Positions 1 to 7,826 of a DNA stretch of 64,000 nucleotides are shown in pieces. The translations under genes were made by a program, and so were the position numbers. This DNA is from Lysobacterales bacterium (GTDB taxonomy: Bacteria > Pseudomonadota > Gammaproteobacteria > Xanthomonadales > Marinicellaceae). The DNA lies in contig JAMOMK010000114.1 of assembly GCA_027067055.1 (NCBI GenBank), positions 62,001 through 126,000 of the forward strand. The letters are read 5' to 3'. The stretch's first letter is position 1. Every line of letters starts with the position of its first letter. The notes below the pieces were generated by a model. It saw nothing but the letters and a program-made list of their open reading frames with translations, had not been told where the DNA came from and did no database searches.

Positions 1-1039
1 TACTACCAGCATCTTGCTCACCATTTAAGATGGTTCCTTCGGCAACAATAATGGCGATTTTATTAGGTTTTGGCAAAGATTTTTCTTGGTCAATAACGGT
101 TAAATAATCAATTAATCCGATATTTCTAAAGCCATTGTCATCTTCGCCTTTGGCACTTAAATCTGCAATGTATTTTTCTTTAAAATGTTGGTTTTTGATT
201 TGGTCTATTAAGCCAGCTTTTTTGTACATACTTGCCATATCACCACTGGAATCTTTCAGTAATGTTGCTTGGTCTTCGATGATTTTATTAAAATCGTCAA
301 TGCTGATATTTCTTTTGTCAACAATGCCTTGGGTATACGTTTTCCATAAATCATTCATGTAGTGTAAAGAAGCTTCTTTGGCTTCGATTGACATGTCATT
401 ACGAATATAGGGTTCGGCAGCTGATTTGTATTCGCCTACACGAAATAAATGCACATCGACTCCAAGTTTGTCTAGACCATCTTTAAAGTAATTACGGTAA
501 CTGCCATAGCCCTGGAAAAACATAAAGGCTTGTGGGTCAAGTATTATCTCATCAGCTAAATTAGCAAAATAGTATTGGTTTTGGCTCATGTTTTCGGCTA
601 ATGCGATAATAGGTTTTTTGGAAACCTTGCGAAATTTAGCAATGGCATTTTCCAATTCTTTTAAATCAGCTAAACCAATACCCCACATAAAGTCAGGGCT
701 TAGTACTAAAACTGAAATTCGTTCATCAGTAGCGGCTTTTTCGATGGCTTTAACTAAGTCCCGTAATTGCGTTTCAGGTACATCCGAGCCCTGTAGTTGT
801 TGGATAAACTTTTCCGATGGCGTGCCACTGAATTGATTAACTACCATACCAGCTGGCGCAATCACTAAAGCGGTGTTTCTTTTGAGTTCAACCTTATCAT
901 TAAAGAAAAGTATTTTCACAAGGAAAAAGAGAATAATTAAGAGGATAAAATGTCTAGTGAAATTTGCCAACTTAACTAAAGTATTGGGAATAAACTCGAT
1001 GAGTTTTCTTAAAAATGATTTTTGTGTTTGTGTATTCAT
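1..1039 (-). CDS. sppA: Signal peptide peptidase SppA, 67 kDa type (3' end outside window)
   Basis: Membrane-anchored serine protease thought to degrade cleaved signal peptides in the inner membrane. Translated by hand from the minus strand, the first ~346 residues are present. They show a short basic N-terminus, one hydrophobic segment around residues 26-44, then the first S49 peptidase domain. The motif EYKSAAEP carries the lysine that acts as general base in this family. The second domain, with the nucleophilic serine, lies beyond the left edge, so completeness cannot be judged. The ATG at 1039 precedes the membrane anchor. It sits 32 bp downstream of the dehydrogenase gene on the same strand, so the two are probably cotranscribed. 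E. coli sohB and yciK are also neighbours, a similar pairing. Confidence 0.9.
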   Translation of the reverse strand, partial: MNTQTQKSFLRKLIEFIPNTLVKLANFTRHFILLIILFFLVKILFFNDKVELKRNTALVIAPAGMVVNQFSGTPSEKFIQQLQGSDVPETQLRDLVKAIEKAATDERISVLVLSPDFMWGIGLADLKELENAIAKFRKVSKKPIIALAENMSQNQYYFANLADEIILDPQAFMFFQGYGSYRNYFKDGLDKLGVDVHLFRVGEYKSAAEPYIRNDMSIEAKEASLHYMNDLWKTYTQGIVDKRNISIDDFNKIIEDQATLLKDSSGDMASMYKKAGLIDQIKNQHFKEKYIADLSAKGEDDNGFRNIGLIDYLTVIDQEKSLPKPNKIAIIVAEGTILNGEQDAGS

Positions 1040-1071
1040 GGGTTTGATTATAAGTCCTTTAAAAATTTTTA

Positions 1072-1758
1072 CTACCTGTCAATAGTCATATTTAATAGTT
1101 CTATGTATTGTTTGACAACTATTTCAGGTTGCACTAAGCCTTTGTCTGTTTCTGCAGGCCAAGCTTTGGCACGTAGTTGGGTTTTCATGGGAGCTGGTAC
1201 CAATGAGTTGACGCTTACTTTAAAGTCTTCCATTTCTTCTTTGAGAACAGAAGCAAAATGGTTAATACCCGCTTTGGTTGTGCCATAAGCACCCCAATAA
1301 GCTTTGGCAACAGTGTCTAAGTTTTCAGTGGTGAAAATAATTGAACCTTGGCTTTTTTTCAATAATGGCAATAAAGATTGGGTCAGAAAAATCGGAGAAT
1401 TAAGATTTATCTGCATTTCTTGCAACCAGCGAGTGGCTTCATAGTGGGTAAACTCTGTTAAACCACTGAATTCAGCAGCTGTATGCACCAAAGCATCAAG
1501 TGAGCCAATATTCTTGTCAATAGTCAGGGCTAGTTGGTAAAAATCATTCGGTGTGGCACCAACCAAGTCCATGGGATAAGCCATCGGTTCTTTGCCACCC
1601 TGTTCAATAATTTTATCACACATGATATTTAAGGAACGCGGATTTTTATCTGAAATAATTACATCGGCTTGTTGCTGGCATAATTCTAAGGCAAGAGCAG
1701 AGCCAAGTCCGCCACAAGCACCTGTGAGGAATATGGTTTTGTTTTTCAAATTGTTCAT
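1072..1758 (-). CDS. Short-chain dehydrogenase/reductase (YciK-like)
   Basis: NAD(P)-dependent oxidoreductase of the classical SDR fold, 228 residues. The N-terminal Rossmann motif TGACGGLGSALA (about residues 12-23) binds the cofactor, and the catalytic YxxxK is visible as YGTTK in the second half. The length is normal for a minimal SDR. Sequence character and its place just upstream of sppA suggest the YciK group, whose substrate is not established. The ATG at 1758 puts the glycine motif at the expected distance. It is the first gene of a two-gene unit with sppA and is divergent from the Fic gene. Substrate unknown. Confidence 0.8.
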   Translation of the reverse strand: MNNLKNKTIFLTGACGGLGSALALELCQQQADVIISDKNPRSLNIMCDKIIEQGGKEPMAYPMDLVGATPNDFYQLALTIDKNIGSLDALVHTAAEFSGLTEFTHYEATRWLQEMQINLNSPIFLTQSLLPLLKKSQGSIIFTTENLDTVAKAYWGAYGTTKAGINHFASVLKEEMEDFKVSVNSLVPAPMKTQLRAKAWPAETDKGLVQPEIVVKQYIELLNMTIDR

Positions 1759-1837
1759 GGGCTTATTTTGCCATGAAAAGTTTAAAAATTAATGATAATA
1801 TTAAAAATAACGTGAAAAATATGATTATATTGTTAAT

Positions 1838-1860
1838 TATTCACGTATATATTGTGAATA
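1838..1860. promoter_or_regulatory. Candidate operator upstream of the Fic gene
   Basis: TATTCAC and GTGAATA form a perfect 7-bp inverted repeat around a 9-bp AT spacer. CGTGAA recurs at 1811-1816 and 1862-1867, and TTCACG lies at 1840-1845, so the same hexamer occurs three times in two orientations within 57 bp. The repeats end about 20 bp before the Fic start codon and lie in the divergent intergenic region. This fits an autoregulatory or repressor site. The protein that binds is inferred, not shown. Confidence 0.45.
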
Positions 1861-1886
1861 TCGTGAACACATGACATTATGAAGAA

Positions 1887-2738
1887 ATGGAACAAATACA
1901 CAAATTACGTAACCGTTACCTTAAAGTTGTTGATGGTAAAGCCTCGCTATTGAAAATGATAGGCGAGAGTGAAATATCAGAACAAGTCTATAACTCCAAT
2001 GCTATTGAAAACAGTACCTTGAGTTTGGATGAGACCGAAAAAATATTGATGCAAATTGATTTGGACAGGTATATTAATGAAAGAGAGTTGTTTGAAGCCA
2101 AAAACCTTGCCCGTGTTGTTGAGTATATTAACAGCAAAGCCTTAGAAAAAAGAATCTCAATAGACTTGATATTATTGCTGCATAAAATGCTTATGAGTAA
2201 TATTCGCGATGAAATAGCTGGTAGGTTCAGAAATAAAAATGAATGGGTGCGAGTTGCCAATTATATCGCTCCTAATCCAAAAGACATTGTTGATTTGGTT
2301 CATGCCATGTTGGTTGAATACCATGTGCGTGATGATTTGCCCATGGTGAAGCGTATTGCTAAGTTTCACTTAACTTTTGAACATATCCATCCTTTTGTTG
2401 ATGGCAATGGACGTATTGGTCGTTTATTGAATAATTATCTGCTTATTCGAGATAACTATGTGCCGATTAACATCAGGTTTATAGACCGCTCAACTTATTA
2501 CCAAGCCTTTGGTGAGTTTGATAAAAAAGGCAGCAGTAAAATTATGGAAAAAATAGTCAAACACGCCTTGTGTGCTAGTTACCATAAGCGATTAGCCTAC
2601 ATGGAAGACAAAAAAACTATCAAACTTGCCGAATTTGCCAAGACATCAAAATATTCTCATTCAAACCTGCTCAATAAAGCCAACCGCCAAAGCATAGAAG
2701 CTTTTATGGAAAAAGGGGTTTGGATGATTGGTGTTTAG
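1887..2738 (+). CDS. Fic family protein (AMP-transferase), class II with N-terminal inhibitory motif
   Basis: Fic proteins transfer AMP from ATP to hydroxyl side chains of target proteins. Residues 168-179 read HPFVDGNGRIGR, matching the full HPFx(D/E)GNGRxxR active-site motif including the catalytic histidine. Residues 37-42 read SNAIEN, the (S/T)xxxE(G/N) inhibitory helix motif, here N-terminal (class II). Its glutamate is known to block productive ATP binding. Residues ~230-283 resemble a small winged-helix-like tail often seen in stand-alone Fic proteins, which could bind the palindromes at 1811-1867. The 283-residue protein appears intact. Target unknown. It converges with the DUF302 gene, 4 bp apart. 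Confidence 0.88.
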   Translation: MEQIHKLRNRYLKVVDGKASLLKMIGESEISEQVYNSNAIENSTLSLDETEKILMQIDLDRYINERELFEAKNLARVVEYINSKALEKRISIDLILLLHKMLMSNIRDEIAGRFRNKNEWVRVANYIAPNPKDIVDLVHAMLVEYHVRDDLPMVKRIAKFHLTFEHIHPFVDGNGRIGRLLNNYLLIRDNYVPINIRFIDRSTYYQAFGEFDKKGSSKIMEKIVKHALCASYHKRLAYMEDKKTIKLAEFAKTSKYSHSNLLNKANRQSIEAFMEKGVWMIGV

Positions 2739-2742
2739 TGCT

Positions 2743-3126
2743 TTATTTAGCGTTGTCAATCATTTGAATCAATGACTGTTCAACACCTTGGGCAATTGCT
2801 ACTAAACCACTTTTATTCGATAAACTACTCAACATTTTTTCAGGCTTAATCATACCAATAAAAGTTTCATCGTTTTCTGTGTAAACTGAAATGCGGCAGG
2901 GTAACGCCATGTTTAACTGCATATCTTGTGACATAACCTGCGCTGCTATTTTTGGATTGCAGACTTCTAATACATTGCAGTTCTCAGCAAACTCGACACC
3001 TTTGCTGCGCAAAGTTTTGCCAATATTGTGAATATGTAAAACACCAAATCCTCCATCGGCGACACATTTTTCTAAATCGCTTGTTGCGGTAGTGAAATCT
3101 TTATTTGTTTTAACTTTGTAGTACAT
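2743..3126 (-). CDS. DUF302 family protein
   Basis: 127-residue protein without signal peptide, recognised as DUF302 from the pattern of a short alpha/beta domain. Typical segments are GFGVLHIHNIGKTL and an ALPCRISVYTE stretch followed by a glycine-methionine core strand. The family is small and cytoplasmic, of unknown function, and sometimes found beside heavy-metal or thiol genes. Two cysteines (in ENCNVLEVCNP) and the conserved LPCR cysteine are present. The start at 3126 directly abuts the peptidase relic, and the gene may use the relic's old promoter. Confidence 0.75.
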   Translation of the reverse strand: MYYKVKTNKDFTTATSDLEKCVADGGFGVLHIHNIGKTLRSKGVEFAENCNVLEVCNPKIAAQVMSQDMQLNMALPCRISVYTENDETFIGMIKPEKMLSSLSNKSGLVAIAQGVEQSLIQMIDNAK

Positions 3127-3353
3127 AAATGCCTCTTATTTGTTTTGTTTATTGTCATCTAATGTTGCTTCGATGACATATTGGGTACGCTGTTGCCAAT
3201 ACTTTGGTCCTGGAGCGCCAGATCATTGGGTGTTGGTAAATTTTCTTCAAGTTGGCGGAATTTATCGTTGGTGTCATACAAAGTTTCTGCATTGCTTATA
3301 AGTGAAATAAACAGGAAACAAGTGAAAAAAAGAGGTGGTGATTTTTTAAACAT
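3127..3353 (-). pseudogene. Frameshifted N-terminal relic of an M1-type metallopeptidase
   Basis: From ATG 3353 the minus strand encodes a signal peptide (MFKKSPPLFFTCFLFISLISNA) and then ...FRQLEENLPTPND. One frame over it continues as SGAPGPKYWQQRTQYVIEATLDDNKQ before a stop. The order LPTPN, SGAPGPKYWQQR and then a beta-strand with TLDD is how secreted M1-family aminopeptidases begin. The junction lies near 3220 and looks like a small deletion that changed frame. Families with this N-terminus are over 600 residues, and nothing further remains here. In its own frame the reading stops at 3159 as a 64-residue peptide. The signal peptide may still be translated. Family assignment rests on recognition, not on a search. 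Confidence 0.6.
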
Positions 3354-3463
3354 AATTAATCCAAAATATACCGTTCCAATATCAGAACATAAGAAAGTTA
3401 TGCTATGATAATACGCTTTATTTAAAAATCGAAGTAGAAAAGCTAAAAGAGGGTAATTTATAC

Positions 3464-5020
3464 ATGAGTACATCAACAAATGATTTAAACAACAAGCTAG
3501 GCGCAGGTGCAACGGGCACAGTCCTAGACCATCCAGCAGGATTATTTATCCTGTTTTTTACCGAAATGTGGGAGCGTTTTAGTTTTTATGGAATGCGGGC
3601 TTTATTGGTTTTATTTCTTGTCAGCGAAATGACAGCAGGTGGATGGGGGTGGTCTCGTGAAGAGGCATTAAAACTATATGGAATCTATACGGGTTTAGTC
3701 TATGGTACGCCAATTATTGGTGGTTGGTTGGCTGATAAATTTTTAGGTGCGAGGTTTTCAGTTGTTTTAGGTGCTTTAATAATGACTCTTGGGCATGCTT
3801 CTATGGCGATGGAAACTCATTTCTTTTTCTATCTAGGACTTGGTCTAATGGTGGTTGGTAATGGTTTCTTTAAGCCAAACATTTCAACAATTGTGGGTGG
3901 TTTATACGATAAAGGCAGTGATAAAAAAGATTCTGCTTACACCATTTTTTATATGGGTGTTAATTCTGGTGCCTTTTTAGGTATCATGCTTTGTGGTTAT
4001 ATTGGTGAAAAAGTGGGTTGGAACTGGGGTTTCGGTTTGGCTGGTATATTTATGTTTGTTGGTATGATGCAGTTTTATTTAGCACAAGGTATATTTGGTA
4101 ATATCGGTGTTAAACCTAAAGATGTTGTTGACGAAAAAGCGAATGATGATGAAGAAAAAGACCCTGTAATTATTCGTGATAGAATTTTAGTCATTAGTGT
4201 ACTTGCTTTTTTCACTATTTTCTTCTGGTTTGCCTTTGAGCAAGCAGGCGGTTCTATGACTATTTTTGCCAAAGATTACACGCAAAGATTATTAACAGGA
4301 ACTACAGCGACTATCTTTACAATTTCTAATTTAATATTAACAATTGGTCCATTGATTATAATTACTTGGGTATTGATTTTGTTATTTAAGCAAACTTTCA
4401 AAAAATATGCCTTATCAAATATCATTCTAGGTTCAGGTTTTGCTTTAATTTGGGCACTCACACTTTGGATGCTTTTTCGTGATTTCACCAGTGGTGATTC
4501 AGTAGAAGTACCTGCCTCATGGTTTGGAATATTGAATTCATTTTTCATTATTGCATTTGCTCCGTTATTTTCTAAAATGTGGGCATCTAAATATAACCCT
4601 TCAGGTCCTGTTAAATTTGCCATTGGTTTGGTATTAGTTGGTGTTGGTTTTGCCTTCCTTGCTTATGGAGCAAGCGGCATCACATCGGGTGCTCAAACGG
4701 CGGCTGTTTCTATGTGGTGGTTAATCATCGCATATTGGTTCCATACAATGGGTGAGTTATGTGTTTCTCCAGTTGGACTGTCGTATGTTAGTAAATTAGC
4801 GCCTGTGAAATTAATGAGCATGATGTTTGGCATTTGGTTCTTAGCAAATTTAGTTGCTAACTTACTTGCGGGTTACTCTGGTAGTTATATTGATAAAATT
4901 GCTGAAGAATACAGTTTATCGACTTTCTTCTTATTATTTACCGCAGTAACAGTTGGGGCAGGTATTGTGATGTTGATGCTCAATCCATTTTTGAAAAAAC
5001 GTATGCATGGCATACATTAA
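3464..5020 (+). CDS. Proton-dependent oligopeptide transporter (POT/PTR family), copy 1
   Basis: Inner-membrane symporter that takes up di- and tripeptides with protons. 518 residues with about 14 hydrophobic segments, the POT arrangement of 12 core helices plus two extra. The signature FTEMWERFSFYGM (ExxERFxxYG) is at about residues 28-42, and a second PTR2 signature with GNGFFKPNIST follows near residue 130. The divergent 110-bp gap from the peptidase relic must hold its promoter. Immediately followed by a second POT gene with an obvious Shine-Dalgarno and a 21-bp gap, so the two are one transcript. Peptide specificity cannot be read from sequence. Confidence 0.92.
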   Translation: MSTSTNDLNNKLGAGATGTVLDHPAGLFILFFTEMWERFSFYGMRALLVLFLVSEMTAGGWGWSREEALKLYGIYTGLVYGTPIIGGWLADKFLGARFSVVLGALIMTLGHASMAMETHFFFYLGLGLMVVGNGFFKPNISTIVGGLYDKGSDKKDSAYTIFYMGVNSGAFLGIMLCGYIGEKVGWNWGFGLAGIFMFVGMMQFYLAQGIFGNIGVKPKDVVDEKANDDEEKDPVIIRDRILVISVLAFFTIFFWFAFEQAGGSMTIFAKDYTQRLLTGTTATIFTISNLILTIGPLIIITWVLILLFKQTFKKYALSNIILGSGFALIWALTLWMLFRDFTSGDSVEVPASWFGILNSFFIIAFAPLFSKMWASKYNPSGPVKFAIGLVLVGVGFAFLAYGASGITSGAQTAAVSMWWLIIAYWFHTMGELCVSPVGLSYVSKLAPVKLMSMMFGIWFLANLVANLLAGYSGSYIDKIAEEYSLSTFFLLFTAVTVGAGIVMLMLNPFLKKRMHGIH

Positions 5021-5041
5021 TATATTTCTCAGGAGAAATTA

Positions 5042-6583
5042 ATGACAGATTCTGTTGCAAAACAAGGCGAACTTTGGGGTCATCCTAAGGGTTTGTATGT
5101 ATGCTTTTTTACTGAAATGTGGGAAAGGTTTTCTTTTTATGGAATGAAGTTTTTATTGGTTCTATACCTTACAAAGTATCATTTATTTACTGACAATATG
5201 GGCTTGGATACATTGGGAGCTTATGCGGGCTTGGTTTATTCTTTGCCTTTAATTGGTGGTATGTTGGCAGATAGGTATTTAGGCGAACGCAAGGCAGTTA
5301 TTTGGGGTGGCATATTATTGGTTTTGGGGCATTTACTGATGGCTTTTGAAGGCTCGGCAGCGACTATTGATGCAGCGGGTAATGTTGTGCGTGATACCAA
5401 TGCCTTGGATATCTTTTATTTGGCATTGTCACTAATTATTGTAGGGGTTGGTTTTTTAAAGCCTAACATTTCAACAGTTGTTGGCAAACTTTATGAAGAG
5501 GGTGACTCTCGCCGAGATTCTGGATTTACCATTTTCTATATGGGCATTAACATCGGTTCAGTTTTGGCAACATTAATATGTACATGGCTTGGTGAAACTT
5601 ATGGCTGGAAGTATGGGTTTGGTGCAGCAGGCATTGGTATGTTGCTTGGCTTAATTACTTTTATTTATGGACAAAAATATTTAGATGGCAAAGCCGATGC
5701 TAAAGATCCTTCAATTGCAAAGCAAACTTTTATTGGTCCAATTAATAAAGAATGGGCAATATATATTGGCTCAATTTTAACCTTAGGTTTTATTTGGGTT
5801 TTAGTGAAAAAAGAACCTTGGGTTCACCTAACTCAACAAGTTTTATTAACCGTTGCTATCGCTGGCATCATGTTTTATGCCTTCTTTAAAGTGGATAAAA
5901 TTAAGCGCGATAGACTTATTGCTTTAATGATATTAATTACATCTACCATCGTATTTTGGGCATTATTTGAACAAGCAGGTGCAAGTATGACTTTGTTTGC
6001 GGATCGTGTTGTGGATAGAAATATCATGGGTTTAAACCCAACAGCTGGTCAATTTGGCGCGTTAAATGCTGGGTTTATTGTATTACTTGCTCCTGTTTTT
6101 GCCTGGATGTGGGTCAAGCTAGATATGATGAACCTTAATCCAAATATTCCGTTGAAATTTGCCTTTGGTTTATTACAAGCAGGACTTGGTTTTGGTGTAT
6201 TGGTCTATGGTGCTGGACATCCAAATGAATTGGGTCAAGTCGCTGCCTTTTGGTTGGTGCTTGCCTATTTATTGCATACCACTGGCGAATTAGCTTTGTC
6301 CCCTGTTGGATTATCTGCAGTGACAAAACTCTCACCAAAAGAAATTGTTGGATTTTCAATGGGAACGTGGTTTTTAGCAACTGGGCTGTCTGAAACCTTA
6401 GCAACACGCTTATCAAAAATGGCATCTATTGATTTAAATGCTGGCGAAACCGCTACCATTGCTGAACAAGCGGCAAAATATACAGAGTTATTCTATTTCT
6501 TATTTAAACTTGGTGTTGGTGCTGGACTTGTTATGATTGTTTTATCATTTCCCTTGAAAAAGATGATGCATGGTGTCAAATAG
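5042..6583 (+). CDS. Proton-dependent oligopeptide transporter (POT/PTR family), copy 2
   Basis: 513 residues, same architecture as the preceding gene: FTEMWERFSFYGM near the N-terminus, GFLKPNISTVVG in helix 4-5, and FEQAGASMTLF in the second half, equivalent to the FEQAGGSMTIF of copy 1. An AGGAG lies 8-9 bases before the ATG. It is clearly a tandem paralogue, but the two differ in the loop after TM3, where copy 2 has a ~12-residue insertion rich in small residues. This suggests old duplication with different substrate range. It ends in front of a strong terminator at 6608. Confidence 0.92.
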   Translation: MTDSVAKQGELWGHPKGLYVCFFTEMWERFSFYGMKFLLVLYLTKYHLFTDNMGLDTLGAYAGLVYSLPLIGGMLADRYLGERKAVIWGGILLVLGHLLMAFEGSAATIDAAGNVVRDTNALDIFYLALSLIIVGVGFLKPNISTVVGKLYEEGDSRRDSGFTIFYMGINIGSVLATLICTWLGETYGWKYGFGAAGIGMLLGLITFIYGQKYLDGKADAKDPSIAKQTFIGPINKEWAIYIGSILTLGFIWVLVKKEPWVHLTQQVLLTVAIAGIMFYAFFKVDKIKRDRLIALMILITSTIVFWALFEQAGASMTLFADRVVDRNIMGLNPTAGQFGALNAGFIVLLAPVFAWMWVKLDMMNLNPNIPLKFAFGLLQAGLGFGVLVYGAGHPNELGQVAAFWLVLAYLLHTTGELALSPVGLSAVTKLSPKEIVGFSMGTWFLATGLSETLATRLSKMASIDLNAGETATIAEQAAKYTELFYFLFKLGVGAGLVMIVLSFPLKKMMHGVK

Positions 6584-6607
6584 GGATTAACAATTAATGA
6601 TTAACAT

Positions 6608-6642
6608 GCCTGTTAGGATAGTTGTTCTAACAGGCTTTTTTT
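6608..6642 (+). terminator. Rho-independent terminator after the POT pair
   Basis: GCCTGTTAG and CTAACAGGC form a perfect 9-bp stem with a 10-base loop, followed by a run of seven T. It lies 25 bp after the second POT stop codon. Confidence 0.85.
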
Positions 6643-6653
6643 ATGAACATCAT

Positions 6654-6750
6654 CGTCATTCCTGCGAAGGCAGGAATCTCATGAATAGCAAAAAAGCTAT
6701 TCTGAGAGTACGATTATAATTTGGAGATTCCTGCCTTCGCAGGAATGACG
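6654..6750. repeat. Palindromic repeat element, intergenic copy (27-bp perfect arms)
   Basis: Left arm 6654-6680 and right arm 6724-6750 are exact reverse complements over 27 bases (the CGTCATTCCTGCGAAGGCAGG type). Each arm contains an inner palindrome (CCTGCGAAGGCAGG). The 43-base middle is AT-rich with its own small hairpin. Related copies lie inside aceF (60905-61000) and lpd (62299-62357), with a degenerate single arm at 33866. Such dispersed palindromic elements are common in proteobacteria. Confidence 0.9.
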
Positions 6751-6761
6751 GTTTGTTTCTT

Positions 6762-7046
6762 ATGCCTTTTTACACCTACCAATGTGCTACCAAAGAATAT
6801 TGTGAATACTGTCAAGTGGGTTTTGATATATTGCAACGCATGAATGCTGAACCAGTTGAGCGTTGCCCGCTGTGTGGAAACTTAGTTAAAAAAGTGATTT
6901 CAGCACCCAATGTGGTAGCGGGCAAAGCACATTTGACCACCGATAAAGCAGCCCAAAAGGGAGGTTTCACTAAGTATAAACGTGCGGGTAAAGGGGTTTA
7001 TGAGAAAGTCACTGGTTCTGGGCCTAAGTATATTTCGGGCGATTGA
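6762..7046 (+). CDS. FmdB-family zinc ribbon protein
   Basis: 94-residue protein beginning MPFYTYQC, the usual start of FmdB-type putative regulatory zinc ribbons. Cysteines at residue 8 and in CEYC, then CPLC, give the four-cysteine zinc site. The C-terminal half is basic and glycine-rich (FTKYKRAGKGVYEK). A TTG nine bases upstream was not chosen because family members start at MPxYxY. The start lies only 11 bp after the palindromic element, so the 5' leader must come from or pass through that repeat. Function unknown; family names refer to formamidase operon regulation. Confidence 0.75.
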   Translation: MPFYTYQCATKEYCEYCQVGFDILQRMNAEPVERCPLCGNLVKKVISAPNVVAGKAHLTTDKAAQKGGFTKYKRAGKGVYEKVTGSGPKYISGD

Positions 7047-7061
7047 CTTATGAGGTTCGTT

Positions 7062-7826
7062 TTAAAGATTTAATGTGTTTGTTAAGTTGACGTAGTCTTT
7101 TACAGTCAAGGTTTCTGGTCGGGCTTTTGGGTCTATCCCCAAATCTAATAATTGTTGTTCTTCGACTATTTTCTTTAAGTTGTTTTTGATGGTTTTGCGC
7201 CTTTGTGCGAAGGCTTGTTTGACCAATGCTTCAAGAGAAGGTAAGTCTACTTTTAATGGGTTACTTCTAGTTGTAAGGCGGATGATTTGTGAATCTACTT
7301 TGGGTCTAGGGATAAAGGCTTCAGGTGGAACAACAAAGAGTTCTTCACATTCAAAAGCGTATTGCAACATCACGCTCAATCGACCATAAGCTTTAACTCC
7401 AGCGGGGGCACATATTCTTTTGACCACTTCTTTTTGTAGCATAAACACCATGTTTTTGATGTGGTTTGCTTGGTAGAGAAAGCTTATTAATAACGGTGTG
7501 GAAATATTGTAGGGTAGGTTGCCTATGACACGTGTATTTGTATTAGAAAACTTTAATTCTAAGGCATCTTGGTGATGAATAGTAACATTTTTGTTGCTTG
7601 CAAATTTTGCTTGCAGTTTGGGTACTAGGTCGTTGTCAATTTCTACAAGGTTTAAATTATTGGTGTATTCAACCAAATGATCGGTTAATGCCGCTTGACC
7701 TGGTCCTATTTCCCATACTTCATCACCTTTCTGTGGGTTAAAGGCATTAATAATACGTTCTATTACTGATTGATCTTGCAAAAAGTTTTGCCCAAATTTT
7801 TTCTTAGCACGTATTTTAGTTGACAT
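7062..7826 (-). CDS. rsmA: 16S rRNA dimethyladenosine transferase RsmA (KsgA)
   Basis: Dimethylates two adjacent adenosines in the 3'-terminal helix of 16S rRNA during late 30S assembly. The 254-residue protein has FGQNFL at the N-terminus, the SAM-binding motif IGPGQAALT (about residues 41-49) and the adenine-binding NLPYNIST motif (about 98-105). The C-terminal domain FAQRRKTIKNNL is characteristic. The start overlaps the end of pdxA by 11 bp, the classical arrangement of the lptD-surA-pdxA-rsmA operon. No apaG follows here; the FmdB gene converges instead. Confidence 0.95.
   Translation of the reverse strand: MSTKIRAKKKFGQNFLQDQSVIERIINAFNPQKGDEVWEIGPGQAALTDHLVEYTNNLNLVEIDNDLVPKLQAKFASNKNVTIHHQDALELKFSNTNTRVIGNLPYNISTPLLISFLYQANHIKNMVFMLQKEVVKRICAPAGVKAYGRLSVMLQYAFECEELFVVPPEAFIPRPKVDSQIIRLTTRSNPLKVDLPSLEALVKQAFAQRRKTIKNNLKKIVEEQQLLDLGIDPKARPETLTVKDYVNLTNTLNL

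Noticed and set aside
135-1288. Plus-strand open frames over sppA and the dehydrogenase gene
   Set aside because: They are antisense to sppA or the dehydrogenase, have no recognisable domain, and the minus-strand reading has the S49 and SDR motifs.
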